Source: RBG-16-34-14 sp963798865
Lineage (GTDB): Bacteria; Bacteroidota; Ignavibacteria; Ignavibacteriales; Ignavibacteriaceae
Length of the DNA stretch: 64,000 nucleotides
Assembly: GCA_963798865.1 (NCBI GenBank)
Contig: CAWCVZ010000004.1
Location: forward strand, 1,116,001 to 1,180,000
Direction of reading: 5' to 3'
Every line of letters begins with the position of its first letter. Position 1 is the first letter of the stretch. The position numbers and the translations under genes are program-made. Under the pieces are notes generated by a model. The model made no database searches, was not told the DNA's origin, and saw only the letters and a list, made by a program, of their open reading frames with translations. Below, in pieces: positions 17,806-25,971 of this stretch.

Positions 17806-17807
17806 TT

Positions 17808-18153
17808 ATGGGCAATACTATTTTTTCAAAAATCATTAATAAAGAAATAAAATCCGATATTGTTTTTGAATCAGATAAAGTTTTAGCTTTCAGAGATATA
17901 AACCCGCAGGCTCCTGTTCATATAATAATAATTCCAAAAGAAGAGATTCCACGAATTAATAATTTTGAAAAGCAAAAAACATTCTGAACTTTTAGGAGAA
18001 ATGATTGATGCTGCAAACAAGATTGCAAAAGATATAAAGATTGAGGATGGCTTTAGATTGGTTATTAACAGTGGCGAAAAGGGTGGACAAACAGTTTTCC
18101 ATCTGCATATTCATTTACTTGGCGGAAGACAAATGCACTGGCCTCCGGGGTGA
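17808..18153 (+). pseudogene. HIT-family nucleotide hydrolase, frameshifted at an A6 run
   Basis: Histidine-triad protein of the HinT type, which hydrolyses AMP-linked substrates. The first frame, from the ATG at 17808, reads MGNTIFSKIINKEIKSDIVF and IIIIPKEEIPRI, then stops at 17985. The second frame picks up at SELLGEMIDAANKIA and ends with the catalytic triad HLHIHLLGGRQMHWPPG. Deleting one A from the run at 17974-17979 joins them into a protein of about 114 residues, the normal length. The ATG lies just after the response regulator stop. The tail converges on the minus-strand barrel gene with ten bases between stops. Confidence 0.88.
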
Positions 18154-18163
18154 TAAACTTTTT

Positions 18164-19032
18164 TTAATTTGAAATTTTAAATCCTACCGAAAAAGAATAA
18201 GCTCGTTTTAATCCGTCAACATTCACTTCTCTTTTCAAAAAAGGAATTGCGAGTTCACCTGTTAAAGAGTAATTTCTATTTAAATCATATTGCACAGAAG
18301 CTAAAAAATTAATTTGCAGATTGATTGCTTTTAAGAACTTCAATAAAATTTTCCACCGGAAGAATTCAAATCAAGAATGGTTGATTTAGATAACATTTTT
18401 ATAAACAATAATTGGGGTGTGATGAGAAAATTTTCAAACGAAAAAAGATAAGAAGTTCTTAAAAGGAAATCATCGCCGCGTTTTAGTTTAATATTTTCTT
18501 TCTCATTTCTTTTTCCTGCAAGCTGGTAACCTCCACCAATTCCAAAATTTTTATAATAATAATCAACGGCAAAAAGTAAATCATTTGATCCTAATCCGGG
18601 CTGATAAACAATTGGAAGTAATGGTTCTTTATTTACATCACCTGTTGCCAGCTTAACACCAACCGATGCATTTAATGTAGAAGTATTGCCTGAAATTATT
18701 TTCCGGGTCCAGCTAATTATTAGATCCCCAATTCCTTTAACATTTCCAGCCGGGCCGGATTGCAAATTATAAGGGATCAATAATCCTAAAGAACTCCCCT
18801 CAAATAATTCATAATTAATTCCAAGTTGAAAAGAATGAAAGACGACATCATCTTCTTTTCCGCTATAACCGTTTTTATAGGATAATGAAAGATCAATTTG
18901 CTTTTCCATCTTTTCATAATTTAAATTCCCAAGCTGGCAAATCCCTGCATCAGAGCATTGGGCATATGATGGAATTGAAATGAGAGAGAAAAATGCAAAA
19001 GATAAAACACAGTTGAGAAACGTTTTTATCAT
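18164..19032 (-). pseudogene. Outer-membrane beta-barrel protein, frameshifted near 18345-18352
   Basis: Secreted barrel-type protein with a signal peptide (FFSLISIPSYAQC) and alternating amphipathic strands, a form often annotated as an outer-membrane transporter-like protein. The initial frame runs from 19032 and stops at 18340 after SSGGKFY. The adjacent frame continues without a stop to 18164 with clear barrel strands (NLQINFLASVQYDL, YSLTGELAIPF, AYSFSVGFKIS). One extra base in the A4/T4 run at 18345-18352 would restore a single protein of about 289 residues ending in a barrel-like final strand. No ligand or partner is recognisable. Confidence 0.8.
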
Positions 19033-19160
19033 AGGTTTCTTATTAAATAAATAAATTTCACGCTAAATAAAAAAACTCCCCTAAAAAAAGTATAACGCAA
19101 TTATAACATTTTCGTTTTTTTTATGTTGATATGTTTTTGGAATTAAGGAGTTTTACCCTT

Positions 19161-21212
19161 TCATTCAAATTGATTGTTAAGGATTAATTTTTTTGAATCG
19201 TATGGTGCCGGATCTCCACCAAGGTATTTATGAAACCACTCAAGGTGGGCATTATAATACAATGGCATTGATTTAACATTATCCGGCCAGTGTCCGTCAT
19301 TCTTAAAAATTATTAATCGGGAATCTATCCCGAGTGTTTTTAAAGTGGTAAAGTACTGGATACTTTGTGTATAAGGAACTCTATAATCTTTTTCTCCCGT
19401 TATTATAAGAGTTGGAGTTGAAAAATCCTTTGCAAAATTTGATGGAGAATATTTCTGGTAAATATCTGAATTCCATGGCTGGCCTTTCAAATCCCAATTA
19501 GGAAACCAAACCTCTTCAGTAGCTCCCCACATTGATTCAAGATCATAAACTCCCATCATCGAAGCGAGACATTTAAACCTTTTTGTTTTTGCCTGGAACC
19601 AGTTCATCATATAACCACCGTAAGACCATCCCATAGCACCAATTCTGTCTTTATCAACATAAGGAAGCTGCTCAAGAGCATCAGTAACTTTCATAACATC
19701 TTCATAAACTTTACCTCCCCAGTCGCCTGAAATTGCAGCAGTATAATCTTGTCCATATCCGGTTGAGCCATGCGGATTTGGAAAAGCAACTATGTAACCA
19801 CATCCGGGATATACCTGCCAATCACCTCTGAATGAATCCATCCATTGGGATTGCGGACCACCATGAACATTCAGAATAAGAGGATATTTTTTGCCGGCAT
19901 CAAAGTTATGCGGCTTTACGATAAAGACATGAACTTTTTTTCCATCTGCACCTTCAACCCACATTTGCTCTGCAGGTCTTACATCAACTTCATCTAAAAG
20001 TTTCTGGTTCATCGATGTCATTTGCTGAAATACATTGTCTTTTGTTATTCTGTATAATTCACCCGGTTTGTGAACTGCCCTGCCGACGAAATAAATCGTA
20101 TTCTGATCCGGTACAATATCAAAACCAAAAATAGATTGTTTACCGGTCAAATCTTTTATTTCTTTTGAATGTATGTTCACACTATACAGCGGGGTATATC
20201 CTTCTTTATCGGCAGTAAAGTAGAGCGTTTCTGAATCTTCCCCCCAGCGGAAATCATTAATTGTATAATCAAAATTCTCAGTAAGTACTTCAATTTTTTT
20301 TGTTGATCTGTTATAAACTGCAAGCCGGAACCTGTCTGATTCGTAATTAGGAGTTTCCTGCATTTTAAATGCAATAAAAAATCCATTTGGAGAATAAATA
20401 GGATAACCATCCCATGACTTATTTTCCTTAGTAAGATTGGTTGTTTTTTGTGTTGCAAGATTTAATACAAGAAGATCAGAGTTTGTAGAGGCTGCAAGAT
20501 TATTTTCAGGGTTGAACATGTAACAGATTTCTTTTCCATCCGGAGAAACTGTAAACTTCACATCTCCGCCAAGCATAAAATTAACTGACAGCCATGCACT
20601 TTCTGCAAGAAGCTGATAATAATTCGATTCTATGTTATAAGAAATAAGACTTGTTTTTTTTTCTCCATTATACTCTGTCCAGTGCCTGAACATAAGGTCA
20701 TCTGTCATGTAAGCCTGAACAGGACCATTTTCAGAAGATTCAGCTAATTTTTTATTACAGAAATTATCAGCGCCGCAATCAGGAAAAATATCTGAAATAA
20801 AAATGATAGATTTTTTATCGGGGGTTAAACATGCATTTGAAACGCCTGTAGCAAAATCAGTAACCTGCGTAGTTTTCCTATCATTAAAAGTATAACGGTA
20901 AACCTGGGACTTTGAAAGAAAGTAAAGTTCATTATCTGAAGACCAAAAAGGATGAGTCTCGCTTACATCTTTACCGGAAATATTTTCTGTGGCACCATCA
21001 GGATAAAGAATATAAATGTCAGTATTTGATTTTCCCTCCCTCAGGTTATATTCTGTAACTGTGAAAGCGATTTTATTCCCGGTTGGTGAGATAACAGGTG
21101 AACCGACATATTTAACTTTGTATAAATCTTCGATTGTAAAAGCTCTTTTTTGAGCAACAAGATTTACACTTACAAGAATTAAAATGAGACTTAGAAAAAG
21201 ATTCCTTTTCAT
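19161..21212 (-). CDS. S9-family prolyl oligopeptidase-like peptidase, secreted
   Basis: Serine peptidase of the dipeptidyl-aminopeptidase/acylaminoacyl-peptidase group, 683 residues. A signal peptide (FLSLILILVSVNLVAQ) indicates export. Residues 30-400 form a WD40/beta-propeller-like region with repeats such as PVISPTGNKIAFTV and YPIYSPNGFFIAF. The C-terminal alpha/beta hydrolase has the nucleophile Ser530 in GWSYGGYMM, Asp609 in GEKDYRVPY and His641 in NDGHWPD. It probably degrades peptides in the periplasm. It stands alone on the minus strand, with the copper locus divergent upstream. Confidence 0.93.
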   Translation of the reverse strand: MKRNLFLSLILILVSVNLVAQKRAFTIEDLYKVKYVGSPVISPTGNKIAFTVTEYNLREGKSNTDIYILYPDGATENISGKDVSETHPFWSSDNELYFLSKSQVYRYTFNDRKTTQVTDFATGVSNACLTPDKKSIIFISDIFPDCGADNFCNKKLAESSENGPVQAYMTDDLMFRHWTEYNGEKKTSLISYNIESNYYQLLAESAWLSVNFMLGGDVKFTVSPDGKEICYMFNPENNLAASTNSDLLVLNLATQKTTNLTKENKSWDGYPIYSPNGFFIAFKMQETPNYESDRFRLAVYNRSTKKIEVLTENFDYTINDFRWGEDSETLYFTADKEGYTPLYSVNIHSKEIKDLTGKQSIFGFDIVPDQNTIYFVGRAVHKPGELYRITKDNVFQQMTSMNQKLLDEVDVRPAEQMWVEGADGKKVHVFIVKPHNFDAGKKYPLILNVHGGPQSQWMDSFRGDWQVYPGCGYIVAFPNPHGSTGYGQDYTAAISGDWGGKVYEDVMKVTDALEQLPYVDKDRIGAMGWSYGGYMMNWFQAKTKRFKCLASMMGVYDLESMWGATEEVWFPNWDLKGQPWNSDIYQKYSPSNFAKDFSTPTLIITGEKDYRVPYTQSIQYFTTLKTLGIDSRLIIFKNDGHWPDNVKSMPLYYNAHLEWFHKYLGGDPAPYDSKKLILNNQFE

Positions 21213-21292
21213 TGACTAATTCCTTACTGATTTATTTAATATTTTTAATTCAGATAACTCAAAAATACTTTTTTTAAAGCTGAATTTGAACT

Positions 21293-21865
21293 ATGGAATC
21301 AAAAATCTTACATATAAAAAATATGGTTTGCGGCAGGTGCATAAAAGTTGTACGTGAGGAACTGGATAAACTTGGATATGTTGTTGAAGATGTTAAGCTT
21401 GGTGAAGCAAAAATAAATTCTGAAGATGGAATTAATCTTGAAGAAATAAGCAAAGTGCTTGAAGAAAATGGGTTTGAGCTGCTCGGGGATAAACAGGCAA
21501 AACTAATTGAGGATATTAAAATAATTCTGATTGAACTTATTCAAAATCAACCTGAGCTGCTTGAGAAAATCGGTCTTTCAAAATATCTAGCTGATAAATT
21601 TCATTCAAGCTATCAGCACATCAGTTCACTTTTTTCATCAAAAGAAGGAATAACAATTGAGAAATATTTCATCAACCAGAAAATTGAAAAAGCAAAAGAA
21701 CTTCTTATTTATAATGAACTGACATTGAGTGAAATCTCTTATCAGCTGGGTTACAGCAGTGTTCAGCACCTTTCAAATCAATTTAAAAAAATTACCGGTT
21801 TCACCCCTTCAGATTTTAAAAAACTGGGAGACAAAAAACGAAAACCAATTGATAAAATTTCATAG
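21293..21865 (+). CDS. HMA-domain/AraC-type regulator fusion
   Basis: A 190-residue putative metal-responsive transcription factor. Residues 1-70 form a heavy-metal-associated domain with the metal site MVCGRC (Cys13, Cys16). Residues 85-180 form an AraC-type DNA-binding domain, with two helix-turn-helix segments and the family phrase LTLSEISYQLGYSSVQHLSNQFKKITGFTPS. It has no other sensor domain, so the HMA domain probably senses or receives Cu(I). It is encoded 360 bases upstream of a CopZ-like chaperone and the CopA ATPase gene, which are the likely targets. No operator was identified. Confidence 0.88.
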   Translation: MESKILHIKNMVCGRCIKVVREELDKLGYVVEDVKLGEAKINSEDGINLEEISKVLEENGFELLGDKQAKLIEDIKIILIELIQNQPELLEKIGLSKYLADKFHSSYQHISSLFSSKEGITIEKYFINQKIEKAKELLIYNELTLSEISYQLGYSSVQHLSNQFKKITGFTPSDFKKLGDKKRKPIDKIS

Positions 21866-21884
21866 CAAATAAAAAATAATTTCT

Positions 21885-21960
21885 GTTGAACTCTTAATGA
21901 GTTCTAAATCTCTATTTATGTTCATCCCTCTACAAACATATAACTCCTAACAGAGTTAAA
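21885..21960 (-). repeat. Palindromic intergenic repeat, copy 1
   Basis: On the minus strand this unit begins with AACTCTGTTAGGAGTT, continues with GTTTGTAGA and ends with GAACTCATTAAGAGTTCAAC. Both ends can fold: 21942-21946 pairs with 21953-21957, and 21888-21893 with 21899-21904. Read in this orientation it aligns along its length with copy 2 on the plus strand, so the two are diverged copies of one element facing each other. Confidence 0.7.
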
Positions 21961-22036
21961 ACTATTTGAAATGAAACAAAAGAGTTGAAATTTTTTCTTT
22001 AAACTTTTATTTCAAGATTATAACAGAATTATTTTT

Positions 22037-22115
22037 ATGACTCCAGAGGAGTCAAATCTTTGTAGAAAAAGGTTATCACCGGGCGTTTTTCTGATTTCCT
22101 TTAGGAGTTCAACCA
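22037..22115 (+). repeat. Palindromic intergenic repeat, copy 2
   Basis: Begins with the perfect hairpin GACTCC-AGA-GGAGTC (22039-22053), continues with AAATCTTTGTAGAAAAAGG and ends with TTTAGGAGTTCAACC. The shared blocks with copy 1 are the first hairpin, TTTGTAGA and the terminal GAGTTCAAC. It resembles a REP-like or small non-autonomous element; no target-site duplication is obvious. Confidence 0.7.
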
Positions 22116-22221
22116 AAGGTTCTAATTAAAATTCTGAACAAGATTATTATTAAAGTATAACAATCCAATTTATAGTCTTTCCTATTTTTACATTACAAAG
22201 AGTTATAAAAAAGGAATTAAA

Positions 22222-22425
22222 ATGGTTAGCGAAAAAATAAAAATTGACGGTATGTCTTGCGGACATTGCGTAATGGCAGTAAAAAAAGAATTGATGAGAC
22301 TGCCGTTAAAAATTAAAGATGTTTCAATTGGTTCTGCTGAATTGGAATATGATGAAACAAAATTAAACGTTGAGGAAATTAAAAAAGCTGTGAGAACCGC
22401 GGGTTACTCTGTCTTAAGTTACTAA
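22222..22425 (+). CDS. CopZ-like copper chaperone
   Basis: A 67-residue single heavy-metal-associated domain that would carry Cu(I) in the cytoplasm to the CopA ATPase. The metal-binding motif GMSCGHC gives Cys13 and Cys16, and the C-terminal GYSVLSY is typical of the fold. AAGGAA (22210-22215) stands before the ATG. It lies 25 bases before the CopA-like gene, separated by a small hairpin, and downstream of the HMA-AraC regulator. The metal could be another soft ion, but copper is the usual case for this gene order. Confidence 0.9.
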   Translation: MVSEKIKIDGMSCGHCVMAVKKELMRLPLKIKDVSIGSAELEYDETKLNVEEIKKAVRTAGYSVLSY

Positions 22426-22440
22426 AAGCGTTCAGCTTTT
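22424..22440 (+). terminator. Possible small hairpin between copZ-like gene and copA
   Basis: AAAAGC-GTTCA-GCTTTT forms a 6-bp stem starting at the copZ-like stop codon, and the T run is part of the stem. It could attenuate transcription so that the chaperone is made in excess over the pump, or it may be incidental. The stem is short and AT-rich. Confidence 0.35.
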
Positions 22441-22450
22441 TGCAGAATAA

Positions 22451-24693
22451 ATGGAAATATTAAAAGATAAAAAAATAGAATTCCAAAAAATCAGCTTGCC
22501 TGTTGAAGGAATGACATGTGCAAGTTGCGTAGCGCGGGTTGAGAAAGCTTTAAGTAAAGTTGAGGGAATTGAAGATGTTAATGTAAACTTTGCAACAGAA
22601 AAAGCCTCATTTACTTTTAATCCGGATAAAGTTGATAGTAAAATTATTTCATCTATTATTGAAGATGCCGGATATAAAATTGATGTCTCCCCTCTTCAAA
22701 AAAATTTTAAAAAGATGAATTAAAAAGTGAGGAGAAACATCCTGTTCGGGCGTATGAAAAAAACCTGAGGAATGATTTGATACTGGCTGCCATTCTAACA
22801 ATTCCAATTTTAATTTTAAATATGGGATCAATGTTTGATGGTTTTTCTCAATTCATTTCATTATCGCAGGAAAACATTAACAAAATTTTATTGATCCTCA
22901 CAACACCTGTAATTTTTATTTCGGGAAAAAGATTCTTTTCAATTTTCTGGAAGAACCTTTTGCATTTCACTGCCGATATGAATTCATTAGTCGCAATAGG
23001 AACAGGTGTGGCATTTATTTATAGTGCTGCTGTTACAATTTTCCCGGGAATAATCCATCATAAAGAAATACCTCACGTTTATTTCGACACAACAGTTGTG
23101 ATAATAACTCTTATTCTTTTCGGTAGATGGCTTGAAAGTCGTGCTAAAAGTAAAACTGGAAGTGAAATAAAAAAGCTTATTGAGCTTCAGCCAAAAACCG
23201 CTTTAATAAAAATTAATAATGAAGAGAAGATTATTGATATAGCAAATTTGAAAACCGGGGACATTGTAATTGTAAAGCCCGGAAGTAAAATCCCTGCTGA
23301 TGGAAAGATTATAGCCGGCTTTTCTACAATTGATGAATCAATGGTAACAGGTGAAAGTTTTCCGGTTGAAAAAAATGTTGGTTCAAATGTAATCGGCGGG
23401 ACTATTAACAAAACAGGTTCATTTGAATTTAAAGTTATGGCAATCGGGGAACACACAGTTCTGGGTCAAATCATAAAACTTGTTGAAGAAGCTCAATCAT
23501 CTAAAGCACCTATTCAACAGCTTGCAGATAAAGTTGCTTCCATTTTTGTTCCCGCCGTTATTGGAGCTGCCCTTATTACATTTATTGCCTGGTTAATAAT
23601 TGGAGAAAGTAGTTTTAATACTGCTTTAATAAATTTTGTGGCGGTATTAATAATTGCCTGTCCTTGTGCTCTCGGACTTGCAACACCAACTGCAATTATT
23701 GTTGGAACAGGAAAAGGCGCACAATATGGTATCCTGATTAAAAATGGTCAGGTGCTTGAGCTAATTCACAAAATGAAAGCAATTGTTTTTGATAAGACAG
23801 GAACAATTACAGAAGGAAAACCTGTTGTTAGCAGATTAAAAACTTTTGGTATTTCCGAAACCGAATTACTTAAATACACTGCATCACTGGAAAAAAAATC
23901 TGAGCATCCTGTTGGGAATGCAATTTTTAAATTTGCAAAAGAAAAAAATATTGATTTAATCGAACCTGATTCTTTTAATAGCTTAACTGGAAAAGGAATT
24001 GAAGGAGTTATTAATTCCAAAAAGATAATTGCCGGCAATTATAAATTAATGCTTGAAAAAAATATTGACATCTCCTCATTTAATAATAGCTTAGATAATT
24101 TTAAGAATTCAGTTTTCGTTGCAGTTGATAATAAACTAAAAGGTATAATAGAAATTGATGATTCTCTAAAGGAATACTCTTCTGAAGCAATCAACTCGAT
24201 TAAATCTTTGGGAATAAAAACAATCATGATTACAGGGGATAATTACAACTCAGCAATATCTGTTGCTGATAAAATCGGTATTGATGAATTTAAAGCTGAA
24301 GTTCTTCCTGAAGAAAAATCAGATGCTGTTAAGAAATTTCAGCAGCAGTATGGAATAACAGCCATGGTAGGTGATGGAATAAATGATGCACCTGCTCTTG
24401 CCCAAAGCAATATTGGAATTGCAATTGGCAATGGGACTGATGTAGCAATTGAAACGGCTGAGATCGTTTTAATTAATGATGATTTAAGGAATGTTGTAAA
24501 GGCAATAAAACTATCGAGACAAACTTTAAAGACAATAAAACAAAATCTTTTCTGGGCATTTATTTATAATTCAATCGGAATTCCTCTTGCCGCTTTTGGT
24601 TTACTGAATCCAATGTTTGCAGCGCTTGCAATGTCTTTAAGCTCTGTTTCGGTTGTAAGTAATTCACTTCGATTAAAGAAAATAAAATTGTAA
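22451..24693 (+). pseudogene. copA: Copper-exporting P-type ATPase (CopA-like), frameshifted near 22698-22713
   Basis: Cu(I)-exporting P1B ATPase of the inner membrane. The first frame (22451-22723) carries an N-terminal HMA domain with GMTCASC (Cys23, Cys26). The second frame is open from 22711 and contains the helices, the transport motif IACPCALGLATPT, the phosphorylation site DKTGTITEGKP, SEHPVGNA and GDGINDAPAL. The two overlap at an A7-T4-A5 stretch (22698-22713), where one added base gives a continuous protein of about 747 residues. All catalytic motifs are intact, which argues for a recent mutation or a sequencing error rather than long decay. Confidence 0.92.
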
Positions 24694-24697
24694 AGCC

Positions 24698-24720
24698 GGA
24701 ACTAAGGTTCCTATTTTTAT
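24698..24720 (+). terminator. Possible terminator after copA
   Basis: GGAAC-TAAG-GTTCC (24698-24711) is a 5-bp hairpin followed by TATTTTTAT. It lies just after the copA stop and before the convergent IMPDH-family gene stop at 24731. Confidence 0.5.
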
Positions 24721-24730
24721 AACCGAAAAA

Positions 24731-25748
24731 TTAAATCCTGGGTAACCGTTCTAAATATGAACTGTTACTAAGTACAGCGAATGTATCAACATTTCTGAGT
24801 TCATCAATTGTAAAGCAATCCATATAACTCATTGTGCTCTTTAATCCATCGGAAATATTATCAATAACATTTTTAACAGCACCTTTATAAGCAACCATAG
24901 TTTCTTCGCCTTCAATAAATTCATTTCTCATCTTAACTCCAAATGAAGCGGAACCTCTGTATTTTTTCCACAACTGTCCCTGGTATCTGATAACTTCGCC
25001 GGGAGCTTCTTTGGTGCCTGCAAACATTCTTCCGACCATTGCAATATCCGCACCCAATGTTAAAGCTTTTGCAACATCGCCGGAATGTTTAATTCCGCCA
25101 TCAGCAATAATTTTTATTTTTAGTTTGGAATTTTCTTTTGCAAAGAAAACATTTAAGCAGAGATGAAACCTGTCCAATTCCAATTCCGGTTTGAACAGAA
25201 GTTGTGCAGACACTTCCACTTCCGATGCCAACTCTAACAGCATCAGCACCTGCATTTTCAAGCTGTTGTAAAGTTGCTCCATGTGCAATATTTCCAACTA
25301 TAACCGGGATATCAAATTTATTTTTTATCTCTTCAGATTTATTTAATACAGCACAGTTATTTGCATTTGCAGTATCAATACAGATTATATATTTCTTTTC
25401 AGCAAGCTTTTCAATCATTTCAATCGGGGTATTTACTGCAATTGAAACAGCTTTTACCAGACCATTTTCCTGGTTATGGTTTAATAATTCGTCAAGTGAG
25501 GAATCAAACCTGTTAAGAATTCCAAGACTTCCTAACCTTGATAATTCTTTTGTCATTTCGAGTCCGGTAACTGTATCCATCGGACTTGAAATAACGGGCA
25601 GATTAAGTTTAACATTTAAGAATTCACAAGATGTGGAGGTTTCTGTTCTTGATTTCATCCTTGAAACTTTGGTAGGGATTAAACTTATATCATCGTAGGT
25701 CAATGATTGAAGATATTCATTTAAATCTTTTTTAGAATATACTTTCAT
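24731..25748 (-). pseudogene. IMP dehydrogenase/GMP reductase family enzyme, frameshifted near 25142-25150
   Basis: TIM-barrel NAD(P)-dependent enzyme of purine nucleotide metabolism. The first frame (25748-25101) has ISSPMDTVTGLEMT and the catalytic loop GIGSGSVCTTS with Cys181, then leaves the family after QVSSLLKC. The second frame resumes at AKENSKLKIKIIADGGIKHSGDVAKAL and ends at 24731 with KGAVKNVIDNISDGLKS. One extra base in the A3/A4 runs at 25142-25149 explains the break. The repaired length is about 338 residues with no CBS domain pair, the size of GMP reductase, although the C-terminal part is closer to IMPDH. Which reaction it performs is open. Confidence 0.87.
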
Positions 25749-25770
25749 GATTAAGTTATTTAGTTATTGT

Positions 25771-25950
25771 TTATTTAGTTACTTGTTTTTTTAAATAAGC
25801 TATGTATCCGTTAAGAACTTTAATGCAGTATAAAACTTTCTCTCTAAAATATTCCAGTTCTTTTTCAGAAATATATTTTTCCCTGCTTTCTTTTTTAAGC
25901 TGTCCTGCTAATCTCCAAACTTCCAATTCTTCAAATGTCTCAAATGTCAT
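25771..25950 (-). CDS. Internally deleted four-helix-bundle (23S IVP-like) protein
   Basis: A 59-residue frame starting at the ATG at 25950, 22 bases after the pepF stop. Its start (MTFETFEELEVWRLAGQLKK) matches the N-terminal helix of four-helix-bundle proteins related to those encoded in 23S rRNA intervening sequences. Its end (YISEKELEYFREKVLYC, then IKVLNGYIAYLKKQ) matches their last helix. The central two helices, about 60 residues, are absent, so it looks like an in-frame internal deletion rather than a complete member. It is probably non-functional or a remnant; I infer the family from recall of its pattern. Confidence 0.6.
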   Translation of the reverse strand: MTFETFEELEVWRLAGQLKKESREKYISEKELEYFREKVLYCIKVLNGYIAYLKKQVTK

Positions 25951-25971
25951 TAATTCCCTTCAACTTAATAA

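Larger units (their letters stand above)
21866..22221 (+). other. Intergenic region with two inverted palindromic repeats
   Basis: No credible gene lies in this 356-base gap. It contains two related, inverted repeat units (listed separately) and about 100 bases of AT-rich sequence before the copZ-like start, where the copper promoter should be. I saw no strong symmetrical operator close to the copZ start. Confidence 0.6.
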
